Below, one piece after another: positions 26,299 to 34,637 of a stretch of DNA of 63,349 nt (position 1 is the first letter of the stretch; every line of letters begins with the position of its first letter). The notes below the pieces were generated by a model. The model saw nothing but the letters and a program-made list of their open reading frames with translations. It was not told the origin of the DNA and searched no databases. The position numbers and the translations under genes are program-made. The stretch comes from Mordavella massiliensis (GTDB lineage Bacteria > Bacillota > Clostridia > Lachnospirales > Lachnospiraceae), in NCBI RefSeq assembly GCF_016902415.1, contig NZ_JACJLV010000013.1, positions 1 through 63,349 of the forward strand. The letters run 5' to 3'.

Positions 26299-27510
26299 AT
26301 GAACACAGAATTAATGGAAGCATTGAATATTTTGGAAAAGGAGAAGGAAATCAGCAAGGATACGATCCTGGACGCGATCGAAAGTTCCCTGATGAACGCC
26401 TGTAAGAACCATTTCGGCAAAGCGGATAATATCAAGCTGATCATGGACCGGGAAACCTGCGATTATCAGCTGTATGCAGAGAAAACAGTGGTAGAGGACG
26501 TGGAGGACAGCGTAGAAGAGATCAGCCTGGAAGACGCGAAAAAGATCGACAGTAAGTACGAACTGGGCGACATTGTACAGATTCCTGTGGAATCCAAGTC
26601 TTTCGGACGGATCGCGACACAGAACGCCAAGAACCTGATCCTGCAGAAGATCCGCGAAGAGGAACGCAAAGTCGTATATGATCAGTATTTTGAAAAAGAA
26701 AAAGATATCGTAACCGGTATCGTACAAAGATACGTAGGCAAGAATATCAGCATCAATCTGGGCAAGGCCGACGCTATGCTGACAGAAAACGAGCAGGTAA
26801 AAGGCGAGGTATTTAAACCTACGGAAAGAATCAAACTCTATGTCGTAGAAGTGAAAAACACCACAAAAGGGCCGAAGATCCTGGTGTCCAGAACCCATCC
26901 GGAACTGGTAAAGAGACTGTTTGAGGCAGAGGTTACAGAAGTAAAGGACGGCATCGTAGAGATCAAGAGCATTGCCAGAGAAGCCGGCAGCCGTACAAAG
27001 ATCGCGGTATGGTCCAATGACCCGGATGTGGATCCGGTGGGCGCCTGCGTGGGTATGAACGGGGCAAGAGTCAATGCTATCGTAAGCGAACTGCGGGGAG
27101 AAAAGATCGACATTGTAAACTGGAGCGATAACCCGGCGATCCTGATCGAAAATGCATTAAGCCCGGCAAAGGTGATCTCCGTCATGGCGGATCCGGATGA
27201 AAAGACAGCCAGCGTGATCGTACCGGATTACCAGCTGTCCCTTGCAATCGGAAAAGAAGGACAGAATGCAAGACTTGCCGCCCGTCTGACCGGATACAAG
27301 ATCGATATCAAGAGTGAGACGCAGGCGATCGAGTCAGGAGAACTGCCGGAGAACTATATGGAATTAAGTGAAGGCGTCTACGAGGAAGAATACGAAGAGC
27401 CGTATGATGAAGCATATGAGGAAACGTATGAGGAAGCATACGATGACGCATATGACGAGGCATATGAGGAAGATGCTTACGACGAGGCAGAGGACGGAGA
27501 CCATGAGTAA
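26299..27510 (+). CDS. nusA: Transcription termination/antitermination factor NusA
   Basis: A 403-residue RNA polymerase-associated factor affecting pausing and termination. Domains in order: N-terminal polymerase-binding domain, S1 domain around 135-200 (VTGIVQRYVGKNISINLGKA), then KH1 and KH2 (DPVGACVGMNGARVNAI and SLAIGKEGQNARLAARLTGYKIDI). The C-terminal 40 residues form an unusual acidic-aromatic repeat of the type YEEAYDEA, encoded by imperfect 12-bp DNA repeats between about 27380 and 27500. Firmicutes NusA lacks the AR domains of E. coli, and the tail is extra. Its last bases overlap rnpM. Confidence 0.97.
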   Translation: MNTELMEALNILEKEKEISKDTILDAIESSLMNACKNHFGKADNIKLIMDRETCDYQLYAEKTVVEDVEDSVEEISLEDAKKIDSKYELGDIVQIPVESKSFGRIATQNAKNLILQKIREEERKVVYDQYFEKEKDIVTGIVQRYVGKNISINLGKADAMLTENEQVKGEVFKPTERIKLYVVEVKNTTKGPKILVSRTHPELVKRLFEAEVTEVKDGIVEIKSIAREAGSRTKIAVWSNDPDVDPVGACVGMNGARVNAIVSELRGEKIDIVNWSDNPAILIENALSPAKVISVMADPDEKTASVIVPDYQLSLAIGKEGQNARLAARLTGYKIDIKSETQAIESGELPENYMELSEGVYEEEYEEPYDEAYEETYEEAYDDAYDEAYEEDAYDEAEDGDHE

Positions 27511-27775
27511 GAAGATGCCTGTGCGCCGCTGCGTGGGGTGCCAGGAAATGAAAAATAAAAAGGAAATGATCCGTGTGATCCGCACCCCGGAGGGGGAATT
27601 TGAGCTGGACGCCACCGGAAAGAAAAACGGACGCGGCGCTTATCTTTGCCCCAGCCGGGAATGTCTGGAAAAGGCGGTAAAGAGCAAAGGGCTGGAACGC
27701 TCTTTTAAGCAGGCGATCCCGCCGGAGGTTTACAGCCGGCTGGAGAAGGAGATGGATGATCTTGAAACCAAATAA
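27503..27775 (+). CDS. rnpM: RNase P modulator RnpM (YlxR)
   Basis: A 90-residue YlxR-family RNA-binding protein. The signature RRCVGCQEMKNKKEMIRVIR, the GRGAYLCPSRECLEKAVK element and the conserved arginines/cysteines are present. YlxR has been reported to bind RNase P RNA and modulate its activity. The ATG at 27503 overlaps the nusA stop by eight bases, and the gene overlaps ylxQ by 20 bp at its end, so the three are tightly coupled. Longer in-frame reading upstream is the nusA tail in another frame. Confidence 0.93.
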   Translation: MSKKMPVRRCVGCQEMKNKKEMIRVIRTPEGEFELDATGKKNGRGAYLCPSRECLEKAVKSKGLERSFKQAIPPEVYSRLEKEMDDLETK

Positions 27776-28076
27776 AACCATGGGGCTCATCGGACTGGCT
27801 ACAAAAGCAGGAAAGACTGCCGGAGGAGAGTTCCTGACAGAACGGGAAGTCAAATCCGGAAGAGCGACCCTGGTGATCGTGGCAGAGGATGCTTCAGAGA
27901 ATACAAAGAAGAAATTTCAGAATATGTGTGAGTATTACAAAGTACCGATCCGTTTTTACGGTGATAAAGATACCTTGGGGCATGCAATGGGAAAACAGTT
28001 TCGCGCATCTCTTGCGGTACTGGACGAGGGATTGGCGAAAGGGATCAGGAAACATATGGATACGGAAGAGAACTAA
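27756..28076 (+). CDS. ylxQ: L7Ae-family RNA-binding protein YlxQ
   Basis: A 106-residue L7Ae/L30e/S12e/Gadd45-fold protein that binds kink-turn RNA. The start KTMGLIGLATKAGKTAGGEF and the ATLVIVAEDASENTKKKF segment are typical of YlxQ encoded next to infB. The ATG at 27756 sits just after AAGGAG inside the end of rnpM. Known relatives bind kink-turns, but the cellular RNA partner is not known. It precedes infB by 24 bp. Confidence 0.9.
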   Translation: MILKPNKTMGLIGLATKAGKTAGGEFLTEREVKSGRATLVIVAEDASENTKKKFQNMCEYYKVPIRFYGDKDTLGHAMGKQFRASLAVLDEGLAKGIRKHMDTEEN

Positions 28077-28100
28077 AGCTGCATAGAGGAGGTAGATAGT

Positions 28101-30734
28101 ATGGCGAAAGTGAAAGTATATGAGCTGGCAAAGGAGCTTGGCGTGGAAAGTAAAGACGTGATCGAGTTCCTTGGCAAAAATAAGATAGAGGTTACGAGTC
28201 ACAGCAGCGGTATTGAAGAGAGCGAGGCTGAGATGGTCAGACGCGGTATGGGAAAAGGAGCGGCAAAAGAAGAAGCTCCTGCCCAGGAAAAAGCGGCGGA
28301 AGCTCCGAAGAAGAAAAATATCGTGCATGTGTTCCGCCCCCAGAATACACAGAATGCCGGGAAACAGGGCAGAAAACAGGGAGGACGTACACCCCAGGGC
28401 GGAAGACCCCAGCAGGGGGGACGTGCGCCCATGCAGGGAAAACCCATGCAGGTGAATAACGGAAGGCCTGCCAAAGCGCCGGTCCGTCCGGCCGAGGCTG
28501 CGGAAGTAAAGAAGGCAGAGCCTGTAAAACAGCCGGCAGCGCCGAAGCAGGAAAAACCTGTGCGTACAGAAAAGCCGGCAGAAAGAAAGCAGGAGGCTCC
28601 TGTACGGGAGAAAGCAGTGGAAAAAGCGCCGGAAAAGAACCAGCGAAGAGACAGAGGCGCGCAGTCCAGGGATTCTCATGAGGGAAGAAATGACCGCAGG
28701 GGAGACAGAAGACCCTCCGGCGACCGGGATCATGATCAGTCCCGTGACCGCCACCAGGGAAGAAAACCGGGAGAGCGTCCGGAGAGAAGAGGCGGCGCAG
28801 TTCCGGCTCCGGCGATGGAAGGACAGAAACCGCAGAGATCCAAAGGCAAAGGCAAGGACGATCACAAGAAGAAAGATTACCGCAGAGATGACGATGACGA
28901 GAGAATGAGCAAGGGCAAGAAAAAGAACGAGCCCAGACAGCAGCTTCAGAAACCGCAGCAGAAGGAGCAGAAGGTAGAAGAAGTGAAATCCATCGTGATC
29001 CCGGAAGTTCTGACGATCAAAGAACTGGCAGACAAGATGAAAGTCGTGCCGTCTGTTATTGTGAAGAAACTGTTTATGCAGGGCAAGATCGTTACCGTTA
29101 ATCAGGAGATTGATTATGAGACGGCAGAAGAGATTGCTCTGGAGTATGATGTATTGTGCGAAAAAGAAGAAGTTGTGGACGTGATCGAGGAACTCCTCAA
29201 AGAAGAGGAAGAGGATGAATCCAAGATGAAGAAGCGTCCGCCGGTAGTCTGCGTTATGGGTCACGTTGACCATGGAAAAACCTCTCTTCTGGATGCGATC
29301 CGCCATACCAATGTGATCGACAGAGAGGCCGGTGGTATCACACAGCATATCGGCGCTTATGTAGTGGAAGTAAACGGGGAAAAGATCACGTTCCTGGATA
29401 CGCCGGGACATGAAGCCTTCACGGCGATGCGTATGCGGGGCGCAAGTTCTACCGATATCGCGGTTCTGGTTGTAGCTGCAGACGACGGCGTTATGCCGCA
29501 GACCGTGGAAGCGATCAACCATGCAAAGGCGGCCGGAGTAGAGATCGTAGTGGCAGTCAATAAGATTGATAAGCCAAGCGCAAATATTGACCGTGTTAAA
29601 CAGGAACTGGCAGAGTACGAACTGATCCCGGAAGACTGGGGCGGAAGCACCATCTTTGTTCCGGTATCGGCAAAGACAGGCGAAGGTCTGGAAGAACTGA
29701 TGGAAATGATCGTTCTGACAGCGGAAGTTATGGAATTAAAGGCCAATCCGAACCGCCGCGCCCGCGGTCTGGTTCTGGAGGCAGAGCTGGATAAAGGAAG
29801 AGGATCTGTGGCGACCGTGCTGGTACAGAAGGGTACCCTCCGGGTAGGAGATTCTATCGCGGCAGGAAGCGCCCACGGAAAGGTCCGTGCTATGATGGAT
29901 GATAAGGGACGCCGGGTCAAAGAGGCGGGCCCGTCTATGCCTGTGGAGATCCTGGGACTTAACGATGTCCCCAATGCAGGCGAAGTATTTGTATGCTGTC
30001 CGAATGAAAAAGAGGCCAGACATTTTGCAGAGACATTTATTTCACAGGAGAAGGTAAAACTCTTAGACGAGACCAAGACCAAACTTTCCCTGGATGATCT
30101 GTTTACACAGATCCAGGAAGGAAACTTAAAGGAACTGGGCATTGTGGTAAAAGCGGATGTACAGGGATCTGTAGAGGCGCTGAAGCAGAGTCTTCTGAAA
30201 CTTTCCAATGAGGAAGTGGTTGTGAAGATCATTCACGGCGGCGTAGGAGCGATCAATGAATCTGACGTAAGCCTTGCATCTGCGTCCAATGCGATCATCA
30301 TCGGATTTAACGTCCGCCCGGATGCGACTGCAAAAGATACCGCAGAACGGGAAGGCGTGGATATCCGTCTGTACCGCGTGATCTACAATGCGATCGAGGA
30401 CGTAGAGGCGGCCATGAAGGGTATGCTGGATCCGGTATTTGAAGAGAAAGTACTGGGTCATGCGGAAGTACGCCAGCTGTTCAAGGCTTCCGGCGTCGGA
30501 ACGATCGCAGGATCCTATGTGCAGGATGGTACTTTTGAAAGAGACTGCTCTGTCCGGATCACAAGAGACGGCATTGTGGTATACGAAGGCGGTCTTGCGT
30601 CTCTGAAGCGGTTTAAAGATGATGTAAAAGAAGTAAGAGCAGGCTATGAATGCGGATTTGTATTCCATAACTTTAACGATGTTAAGGAAGGCGATCAGGT
30701 AGAGGCATTTAAGATGGTGGAGATCCCGCGATAG
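28101..30734 (+). CDS. infB: Translation initiation factor IF-2
   Basis: An 877-residue GTPase that delivers initiator tRNA to the 30S subunit and promotes subunit joining. The N-terminal IF2-N domain ([20 protein letters not shown]) is followed by a long, low-complexity, Pro/Lys/Arg/Gln-rich linker from about 60 to 290, a second IF2-N-like segment near 300-350, and the G domain with [14 protein letters not shown] around residues 388-401, DTPGHEAF and NKIDKP. The C-terminal domains II-IV follow at normal length. AGAGGAGGTAGATAGT precedes the ATG. The linker is the variable part of IF-2 in this group. Confidence 0.98.
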   Translation: MAKVKVYELAKELGVESKDVIEFLGKNKIEVTSHSSGIEESEAEMVRRGMGKGAAKEEAPAQEKAAEAPKKKNIVHVFRPQNTQNAGKQGRKQGGRTPQGGRPQQGGRAPMQGKPMQVNNGRPAKAPVRPAEAAEVKKAEPVKQPAAPKQEKPVRTEKPAERKQEAPVREKAVEKAPEKNQRRDRGAQSRDSHEGRNDRRGDRRPSGDRDHDQSRDRHQGRKPGERPERRGGAVPAPAMEGQKPQRSKGKGKDDHKKKDYRRDDDDERMSKGKKKNEPRQQLQKPQQKEQKVEEVKSIVIPEVLTIKELADKMKVVPSVIVKKLFMQGKIVTVNQEIDYETAEEIALEYDVLCEKEEVVDVIEELLKEEEEDESKMKKRPPVVCVMGHVDHGKTSLLDAIRHTNVIDREAGGITQHIGAYVVEVNGEKITFLDTPGHEAFTAMRMRGASSTDIAVLVVAADDGVMPQTVEAINHAKAAGVEIVVAVNKIDKPSANIDRVKQELAEYELIPEDWGGSTIFVPVSAKTGEGLEELMEMIVLTAEVMELKANPNRRARGLVLEAELDKGRGSVATVLVQKGTLRVGDSIAAGSAHGKVRAMMDDKGRRVKEAGPSMPVEILGLNDVPNAGEVFVCCPNEKEARHFAETFISQEKVKLLDETKTKLSLDDLFTQIQEGNLKELGIVVKADVQGSVEALKQSLLKLSNEEVVVKIIHGGVGAINESDVSLASASNAIIIGFNVRPDATAKDTAEREGVDIRLYRVIYNAIEDVEAAMKGMLDPVFEEKVLGHAEVRQLFKASGVGTIAGSYVQDGTFERDCSVRITRDGIVVYEGGLASLKRFKDDVKEVRAGYECGFVFHNFNDVKEGDQVEAFKMVEIPR

Positions 30735-30776
30735 GGATCTTCCCGGCAGGCTTTTCGAGTGAAAGAAGGATGGATC

Positions 30777-31166
30777 ATGAGAAAGAGAAGTATTAAGAAC
30801 ACCAGAGTGAATACAGAGGTGCAAAGAGAGCTCAGCAACATTATCCGCAGCGGGCTGAAAGACCCGCGGGTCGCGCCGTGGACGTCCGTGGTGGCGGCAG
30901 AAGTCGCCCCGGACCTTAAGACATGCAAGGCTTACATCAGCGTGCTGGGAAATGAGGAAGAGCAGAAGAACACCATGGAAGGACTTCGAAGCGCAGAAGG
31001 GTTCATCCGCAGGGAACTTGCCAGAACCTTAAATATGCGCAATACTCCGGAAATTACATTTGTTCTGGACCAGTCCATCGAGTATGGTGTAACGATGTCA
31101 AAGAAAATAGAAGAAGTGACCAGAGGTATGACAACATCGGAAGGTGAGAAGGATGTGGAAGAATAG
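30777..31166 (+). CDS. rbfA: 30S ribosome-binding factor RbfA
   Basis: A 129-residue KH-like protein aiding late 16S rRNA 5'-end maturation and 30S assembly. NTRVNTEVQRELSNIIRSGLKDPR opens the fold as expected, and the SVLGNEEEQKNTMEGLRSAEGFIRREL segment continues it. The ATG at 30777 follows AGAAGGA; a GTG at 30759 lies before that site. The gene follows infB by about 40 bp and overlaps nrnA by 14 bp. The ylxP gene that separates infB and rbfA in Bacillus is absent here. Confidence 0.94.
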   Translation: MRKRSIKNTRVNTEVQRELSNIIRSGLKDPRVAPWTSVVAAEVAPDLKTCKAYISVLGNEEEQKNTMEGLRSAEGFIRRELARTLNMRNTPEITFVLDQSIEYGVTMSKKIEEVTRGMTTSEGEKDVEE

Positions 31167-32121
31167 AATTGATAAGGCCGCACGGATCGCGATCGGCGGC
31201 CATATCCGCCCGGACGGGGATTGTGTGGGTTCCTGTATGGGGCTGTATCAGTATCTGAAGGAAAATGAACCGGAAAAAGAAGTAGACGTCTACCTGGAGG
31301 AAATTCCGGAAGCATATCGTCCATGGGTTCCGGAAGGCGTGATCCGCCATGAGATCCCGGAGGGGAAATCCTATGATCTGTTCATCTGTCTGGACTGCGG
31401 CGATCAGGACAGACTGGGGTTCTCCGCGCCGCTCTTTGAACAGGCAGAGCATACGTTTTGTATCGATCATCATGTGAGCAATCCGGAGTTTGCAGAGGAA
31501 AATCATGTGGTGCCGGATGCAAGTTCTACTTCAGAGCTGGTGTACGGACTTTTGGAGGATGATAAGATCTCCCGCAAAACGGCGGAGCTTTTATACATGG
31601 GAATCGCCCATGATACCGGAGTCTTTCAGTATTCCTGCGCCGGACCGTCTACTTTCCGCGTGGCTGCGAAGCTGCTGGAAAAAGGAGTGGACGCGCCAAA
31701 GCTGATCCAGGACACCTATTATGAAAAAAGTTACGCCCAGAATCAGATCCTTGGCAGAGCGCTTCTGGAGAGTATTGTTTTTATGGACGGGAAATGCATC
31801 GCGTCCTATATTACCAAAAAGACCATGCAGTTTTACGGGGTGAAGCCTGCGGATCTGGACGGGATCGTAAGCCAGCTTCGGGTGACCAAAGGCGTAGAGG
31901 TGGCGATCTTTATGTATGAGACCGGCGCCAGTGTCTATAAAGTCAGCCTCCGGTCGAAAGAAAGGGTAGATGTCAGCAGGATCGCGGCATATTTCGGAGG
32001 AGGAGGCCACGCAAGAGCGGCAGGATTCTCCATGACCGGAACGCCTCAGGATGTACTGACGAATCTGGCCGGACAGCTGGAAGAAGAACTTCAGTCCGCT
32101 GCTTCGGAGTGTGCAGTATGA
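31153..32121 (+). CDS. nrnA: DHH-family phosphoesterase, nanoRNase/pAp phosphatase
   Basis: A 322-residue DHH/DHHA1 enzyme that degrades short RNA oligonucleotides and dephosphorylates 3'-phosphoadenosine 5'-phosphate. Motifs: HIRPDGDCVGS, the metal site CLDCGD, the signature CIDHHVSN, the PDASSTSELV region and the C-terminal substrate loop GGGGHARAAGF. The ATG at 31153 is preferred, with AAGGTGA upstream; a GTG at 31144 is possible. It overlaps rbfA and ends in an ATGA overlap with truB, so it is translationally coupled on both sides. Its place beside RNA-processing genes fits oligoribonuclease function. Confidence 0.9.
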   Translation: MWKNRIDKAARIAIGGHIRPDGDCVGSCMGLYQYLKENEPEKEVDVYLEEIPEAYRPWVPEGVIRHEIPEGKSYDLFICLDCGDQDRLGFSAPLFEQAEHTFCIDHHVSNPEFAEENHVVPDASSTSELVYGLLEDDKISRKTAELLYMGIAHDTGVFQYSCAGPSTFRVAAKLLEKGVDAPKLIQDTYYEKSYAQNQILGRALLESIVFMDGKCIASYITKKTMQFYGVKPADLDGIVSQLRVTKGVEVAIFMYETGASVYKVSLRSKERVDVSRIAAYFGGGGHARAAGFSMTGTPQDVLTNLAGQLEEELQSAASECAV

Positions 32122-33047
32122 TACACGGGATTTTGAATGTTTATAAAGAAAAAGGCTATACCTCTCACGATGTGGTGGCAAAGCTGCGGGGAATCCTGGG
32201 CCAGAAAAAGATCGGCCATACCGGCACCCTGGATCCGGACGCGGAAGGCGTTCTTCCGGTCTGCCTGGGGAGGGCCACAAAGCTTTGCGATCTTCTGACG
32301 GAAAAGGAAAAGACCTACGAAGCCGTCCTGCTTCTTGGAAAGACGACCGATACCCAGGATATTTCCGGAGAAGTTCTGGCACAACAGGATACCGGTTATC
32401 TGACGGAAGAAGTGGTAAGAGAAGCGGTTCTGTCATTTCTGGGGGAATATGAGCAGATCCCGCCCATGTATTCTGCTGTAAAAGTAGGCGGGAAAAAGCT
32501 GTATGAACTGGCGCGGGAAGGCAAAACGGTGGAGAGAAAGCCAAGGAAGGTCATCATTTGTAAGATGCAGATCCTGGAAATGGCGCTTCCGCGGGTAAAG
32601 ATGGAAGTGACATGCTCCAAAGGCACGTATATCCGTACTCTCTGCCATGATATCGGAGAAAAACTGGGGTGCGGAGGGTGTATGGAAAGTCTTCTGCGTA
32701 CCAGATCCGGGATGTTTCAGATGGAGAACAGTCTGAAGTTTGACGAGATCATCCGCCGCAAAGAGGAGGGCTGCCTGCTTTCCGAAGTGCTGCCTGTTGA
32801 CCAGGTGTTTCCGGATGCCCCGCGTGTATCTGTGGAGGCGGAATGGGAGATGACGGCAAGAAACGGCGGCTGGCTGAAAGGAAGCGCAGTATCTTTTGAA
32901 AACCCCGGAGAGATGGAAAGAACGGGCGACCGGCAGAGAGTCCGTCTGTATGACAAAGACGGACATTTTATCGCGCTTTACCGGCGTCAGGAAGAGGATG
33001 ACAGTTACCGTATCGAGAAAATGTTTTTCCCGGAACGAGAAGAATAA
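32118..33047 (+). CDS. truB: tRNA pseudouridine(55) synthase
   Basis: A 309-residue enzyme isomerising U55 in the T-loop of tRNAs. The catalytic motif GHTGTLDPDAEGVLPV carries the essential aspartate after TL, and KTYEAVLLLGKTTDTQD, YSAVKVGGKKLYELAR and CSKGTYIRTLCHDIG follow in the usual order. A short C-terminal domain is present. The ATG at 32118 overlaps the nrnA stop (ATGA); a GTG at 32109 in the same frame is less likely. It is followed by ribF after 17 bp, the conserved truB-ribF order. Confidence 0.96.
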   Translation: MIHGILNVYKEKGYTSHDVVAKLRGILGQKKIGHTGTLDPDAEGVLPVCLGRATKLCDLLTEKEKTYEAVLLLGKTTDTQDISGEVLAQQDTGYLTEEVVREAVLSFLGEYEQIPPMYSAVKVGGKKLYELAREGKTVERKPRKVIICKMQILEMALPRVKMEVTCSKGTYIRTLCHDIGEKLGCGGCMESLLRTRSGMFQMENSLKFDEIIRRKEEGCLLSEVLPVDQVFPDAPRVSVEAEWEMTARNGGWLKGSAVSFENPGEMERTGDRQRVRLYDKDGHFIALYRRQEEDDSYRIEKMFFPEREE

Positions 33048-33064
33048 GAAGAAGGAATCAGTAT

Positions 33065-33985
33065 ATGCAGTATATCAAAGAGCTGTCGCAATATCACAGT
33101 GACAGAGATTCAGCAGTGACCTTCGGAAAGTTTGACGGACTTCACAGAGGTCATCAGAAGCTTGTCCGTAAGGTACAGGAGTTAAGCACAAATGAGAACG
33201 TCAACAGTATTGTCTGCGCGTTTGATATGCATCCGCTGTGGAAAGAAAAGGGGATCACGCCACAGCTTATCATGGATCAGAGGGAGCGGTATCTCCATCT
33301 GGAAACTCAGGTGGATGTTCTGATCGATTATCCATTTACCCCGGAATTTGCCAGAATGCCTGCGGAAGATTTTATCGAACAGATTATCAGCAGGCGTCTT
33401 CACGCCAGATATGTTGTGGTGGGAACAGATTTCCGGTTCGGATATGAAAAAAGAGGAGATGTGCAGATGCTGTCGGAGTATGCCGGACAGTATGGATACC
33501 AGCTGTTTGTGATCGAAAAGGAACGCTATCAGGACCGCATCATCAGCAGCACTTATATCAAAGAGGTGCTGCGGGACGGAGATGTGGAAAAGGCGGCGAA
33601 GATGCTGGGGTATGCCTATGCGGTAGACGGCGTGGTGGAGCATGGGAAGAGACTGGGGCGCACCCTTGGATTTCCGACGGTGAACCTGCACTGGCCGGAA
33701 GATAAGATCGTTCCGCCTAAGGGGGTATATTTCAGCCGGATCCGTGTGGACGGAGCGGTTTATCATGGGATTTCCAATGTGGGGATCAAGCCGACCGTAT
33801 CGGACGAACAGCGACTTCTGGTGGAAAGCTTCCTGTTCGGTTACGAAGGGGACGCCTACGGCAAAGAGATCCTGGTGGAGTTTCTGAAATATCACAGGCC
33901 GGAACAGAAGTTTCCGGATGTGGAGAGCCTGAAAGTACAGGTGGACCGGGATATTGCGGCAGGACAGGAATATTTTAAAGTTTAA
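33065..33985 (+). CDS. ribF: Bifunctional riboflavin kinase / FAD synthetase
   Basis: A 306-residue enzyme making FMN and then FAD from riboflavin. The N-terminal nucleotidyltransferase domain shows [15 protein letters not shown] and the [10 protein letters not shown] motif, and the C-terminal riboflavin kinase domain shows [12 protein letters not shown] and the [12 protein letters not shown] loop. ATATGCAG at 33065 is preceded by AAGAAGGAATC. It is the last gene before the rpsO promoter. No FMN riboswitch is visible, as expected for a gene driven from the translation operon. Confidence 0.96.
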   Translation: MQYIKELSQYHSDRDSAVTFGKFDGLHRGHQKLVRKVQELSTNENVNSIVCAFDMHPLWKEKGITPQLIMDQRERYLHLETQVDVLIDYPFTPEFARMPAEDFIEQIISRRLHARYVVVGTDFRFGYEKRGDVQMLSEYAGQYGYQLFVIEKERYQDRIISSTYIKEVLRDGDVEKAAKMLGYAYAVDGVVEHGKRLGRTLGFPTVNLHWPEDKIVPPKGVYFSRIRVDGAVYHGISNVGIKPTVSDEQRLLVESFLFGYEGDAYGKEILVEFLKYHRPEQKFPDVESLKVQVDRDIAAGQEYFKV

Positions 33986-33987
33986 TC

Positions 33988-34016
33988 TTTACATCCCCGG
34001 CTGTCCGTGGTATACT
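33988..34016 (+). promoter_or_regulatory. SigA-type promoter of rpsO
   Basis: TTTACA at 33988-33993 and TATACT at 34011-34016 with 17 bp between, three bases after the ribF stop. Confidence 0.8.
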
Positions 34017-34020
34017 AACC

Positions 34021-34077
34021 GAGTGTGAAAGCCGATGTTCGGTAACCGGATCACTCCGACCGTTGCTTAATATCCGG
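34021..34077 (+). promoter_or_regulatory. rpsO leader with pseudoknot potential (S15 autoregulatory element)
   Basis: Three stems can form: GAGTG (34021-34025) with CACTC (34052-34056), CCGA (34032-34035) with TCGG (34039-34042), and CCGGAT (34046-34051) with ATCCGG (34072-34077). The first and third cross, giving a pseudoknot ending 15 bases before the AAGGAGG of rpsO. Leaders of rpsO are known to bind S15 and repress their own translation, in E. coli through a pseudoknot; the assignment here rests on pairing and position. Confidence 0.7.
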
Positions 34078-34107
34078 CGTTTTATAGAAGATAAGGAGGA
34101 AAAGAAC

Positions 34108-34374
34108 ATGATTACAAAGGAACAGAAAGAACAGATCATCAGAGATTATGGAAGAACCGAAGGAGATACCGGATCACCGGAAGTACAGATCGCGATCCTG
34201 ACAGCAAGAATCAATGATCTGACAGATCACTTCAAGGCAAACCCGAAGGATCATCACTCCAGAAGAGGTCTTCTGAAGATGGTTGGACAGAGAAGAGGTC
34301 TTCTTGCATATTTAAGAAAGAAAGATATCGAGAGATACCGTACTCTGATCGAAAGACTTGGACTTAGAAAATAA
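34108..34374 (+). CDS. rpsO: 30S ribosomal protein S15
   Basis: An 88-residue primary 16S rRNA-binding protein of the 30S platform. [25 protein letters not shown], the [21 protein letters not shown] core and the final [13 protein letters not shown] are all canonical. The ATG at 34108 follows ATAAGGAGGAAAAGAAC. It has its own promoter and structured leader, and a strong terminator follows 22 bases after its stop. Next is pnp, as in most bacteria. Confidence 0.98.
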   Translation: MITKEQKEQIIRDYGRTEGDTGSPEVQIAILTARINDLTDHFKANPKDHHSRRGLLKMVGQRRGLLAYLRKKDIERYRTLIERLGLRK

Positions 34375-34396
34375 TTCTTTGTGTAAGGTATTCTGG

Positions 34397-34432
34397 ACCG
34401 CCGTATTCCTAAAAAGGAACACGGCGGTTTTT
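34397..34432 (+). terminator. Rho-independent terminator after rpsO
   Basis: ACCGCCGTATTCCT (34397-34410) pairs with AGGAACACGGCGGT (34415-34428) with one mismatch, followed by TTTT. It separates rpsO from pnp transcription. Confidence 0.95.
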
Positions 34433-34534
34433 CTAATCCGGCGTCCTTTAAAGAAAGGGAAGACTGAAATATTTTAGTAGCACATTTCCGGGGAGTATGA
34501 TATAATAAATAAGATTGTGAGCAGTCATCTGATA

Positions 34535-34595
34535 ACCGAGACCACTGAAAAGTGTATCGGCAAAAGCAGCGGGTACTTTTTTCAGTAGTTTCGGT
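34535..34595 (+). promoter_or_regulatory. Long stem-loop in the pnp leader
   Basis: ACCGAGACCACTGAAAA (34535-34551) pairs with TTTTCAGTAGTTTCGGT (34579-34595), 16 of 17 positions including one G-U, around a 27-nt loop. It ends 26 bases before the ribosome binding site of pnp. A TATAAT at 34501-34506 places the likely promoter just upstream. In E. coli a long leader stem of pnp is cut by RNase III and underlies PNPase autoregulation; a similar use here is inferred. Confidence 0.7.
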
Positions 34596-34637
34596 GTGGA
34601 CTGGCTTACAGGAAAATATGGTAAAAAGGAGAAAATT

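Noticed and set aside
27894-29522. A 542-codon open frame antisense to infB
   Set aside because: It lies opposite the well-conserved infB and its translation is low-complexity, Arg/Phe/Leu-rich text mirroring the Lys/Arg/Gln-rich IF-2 linker. It has no ribosome binding site or family resemblance.
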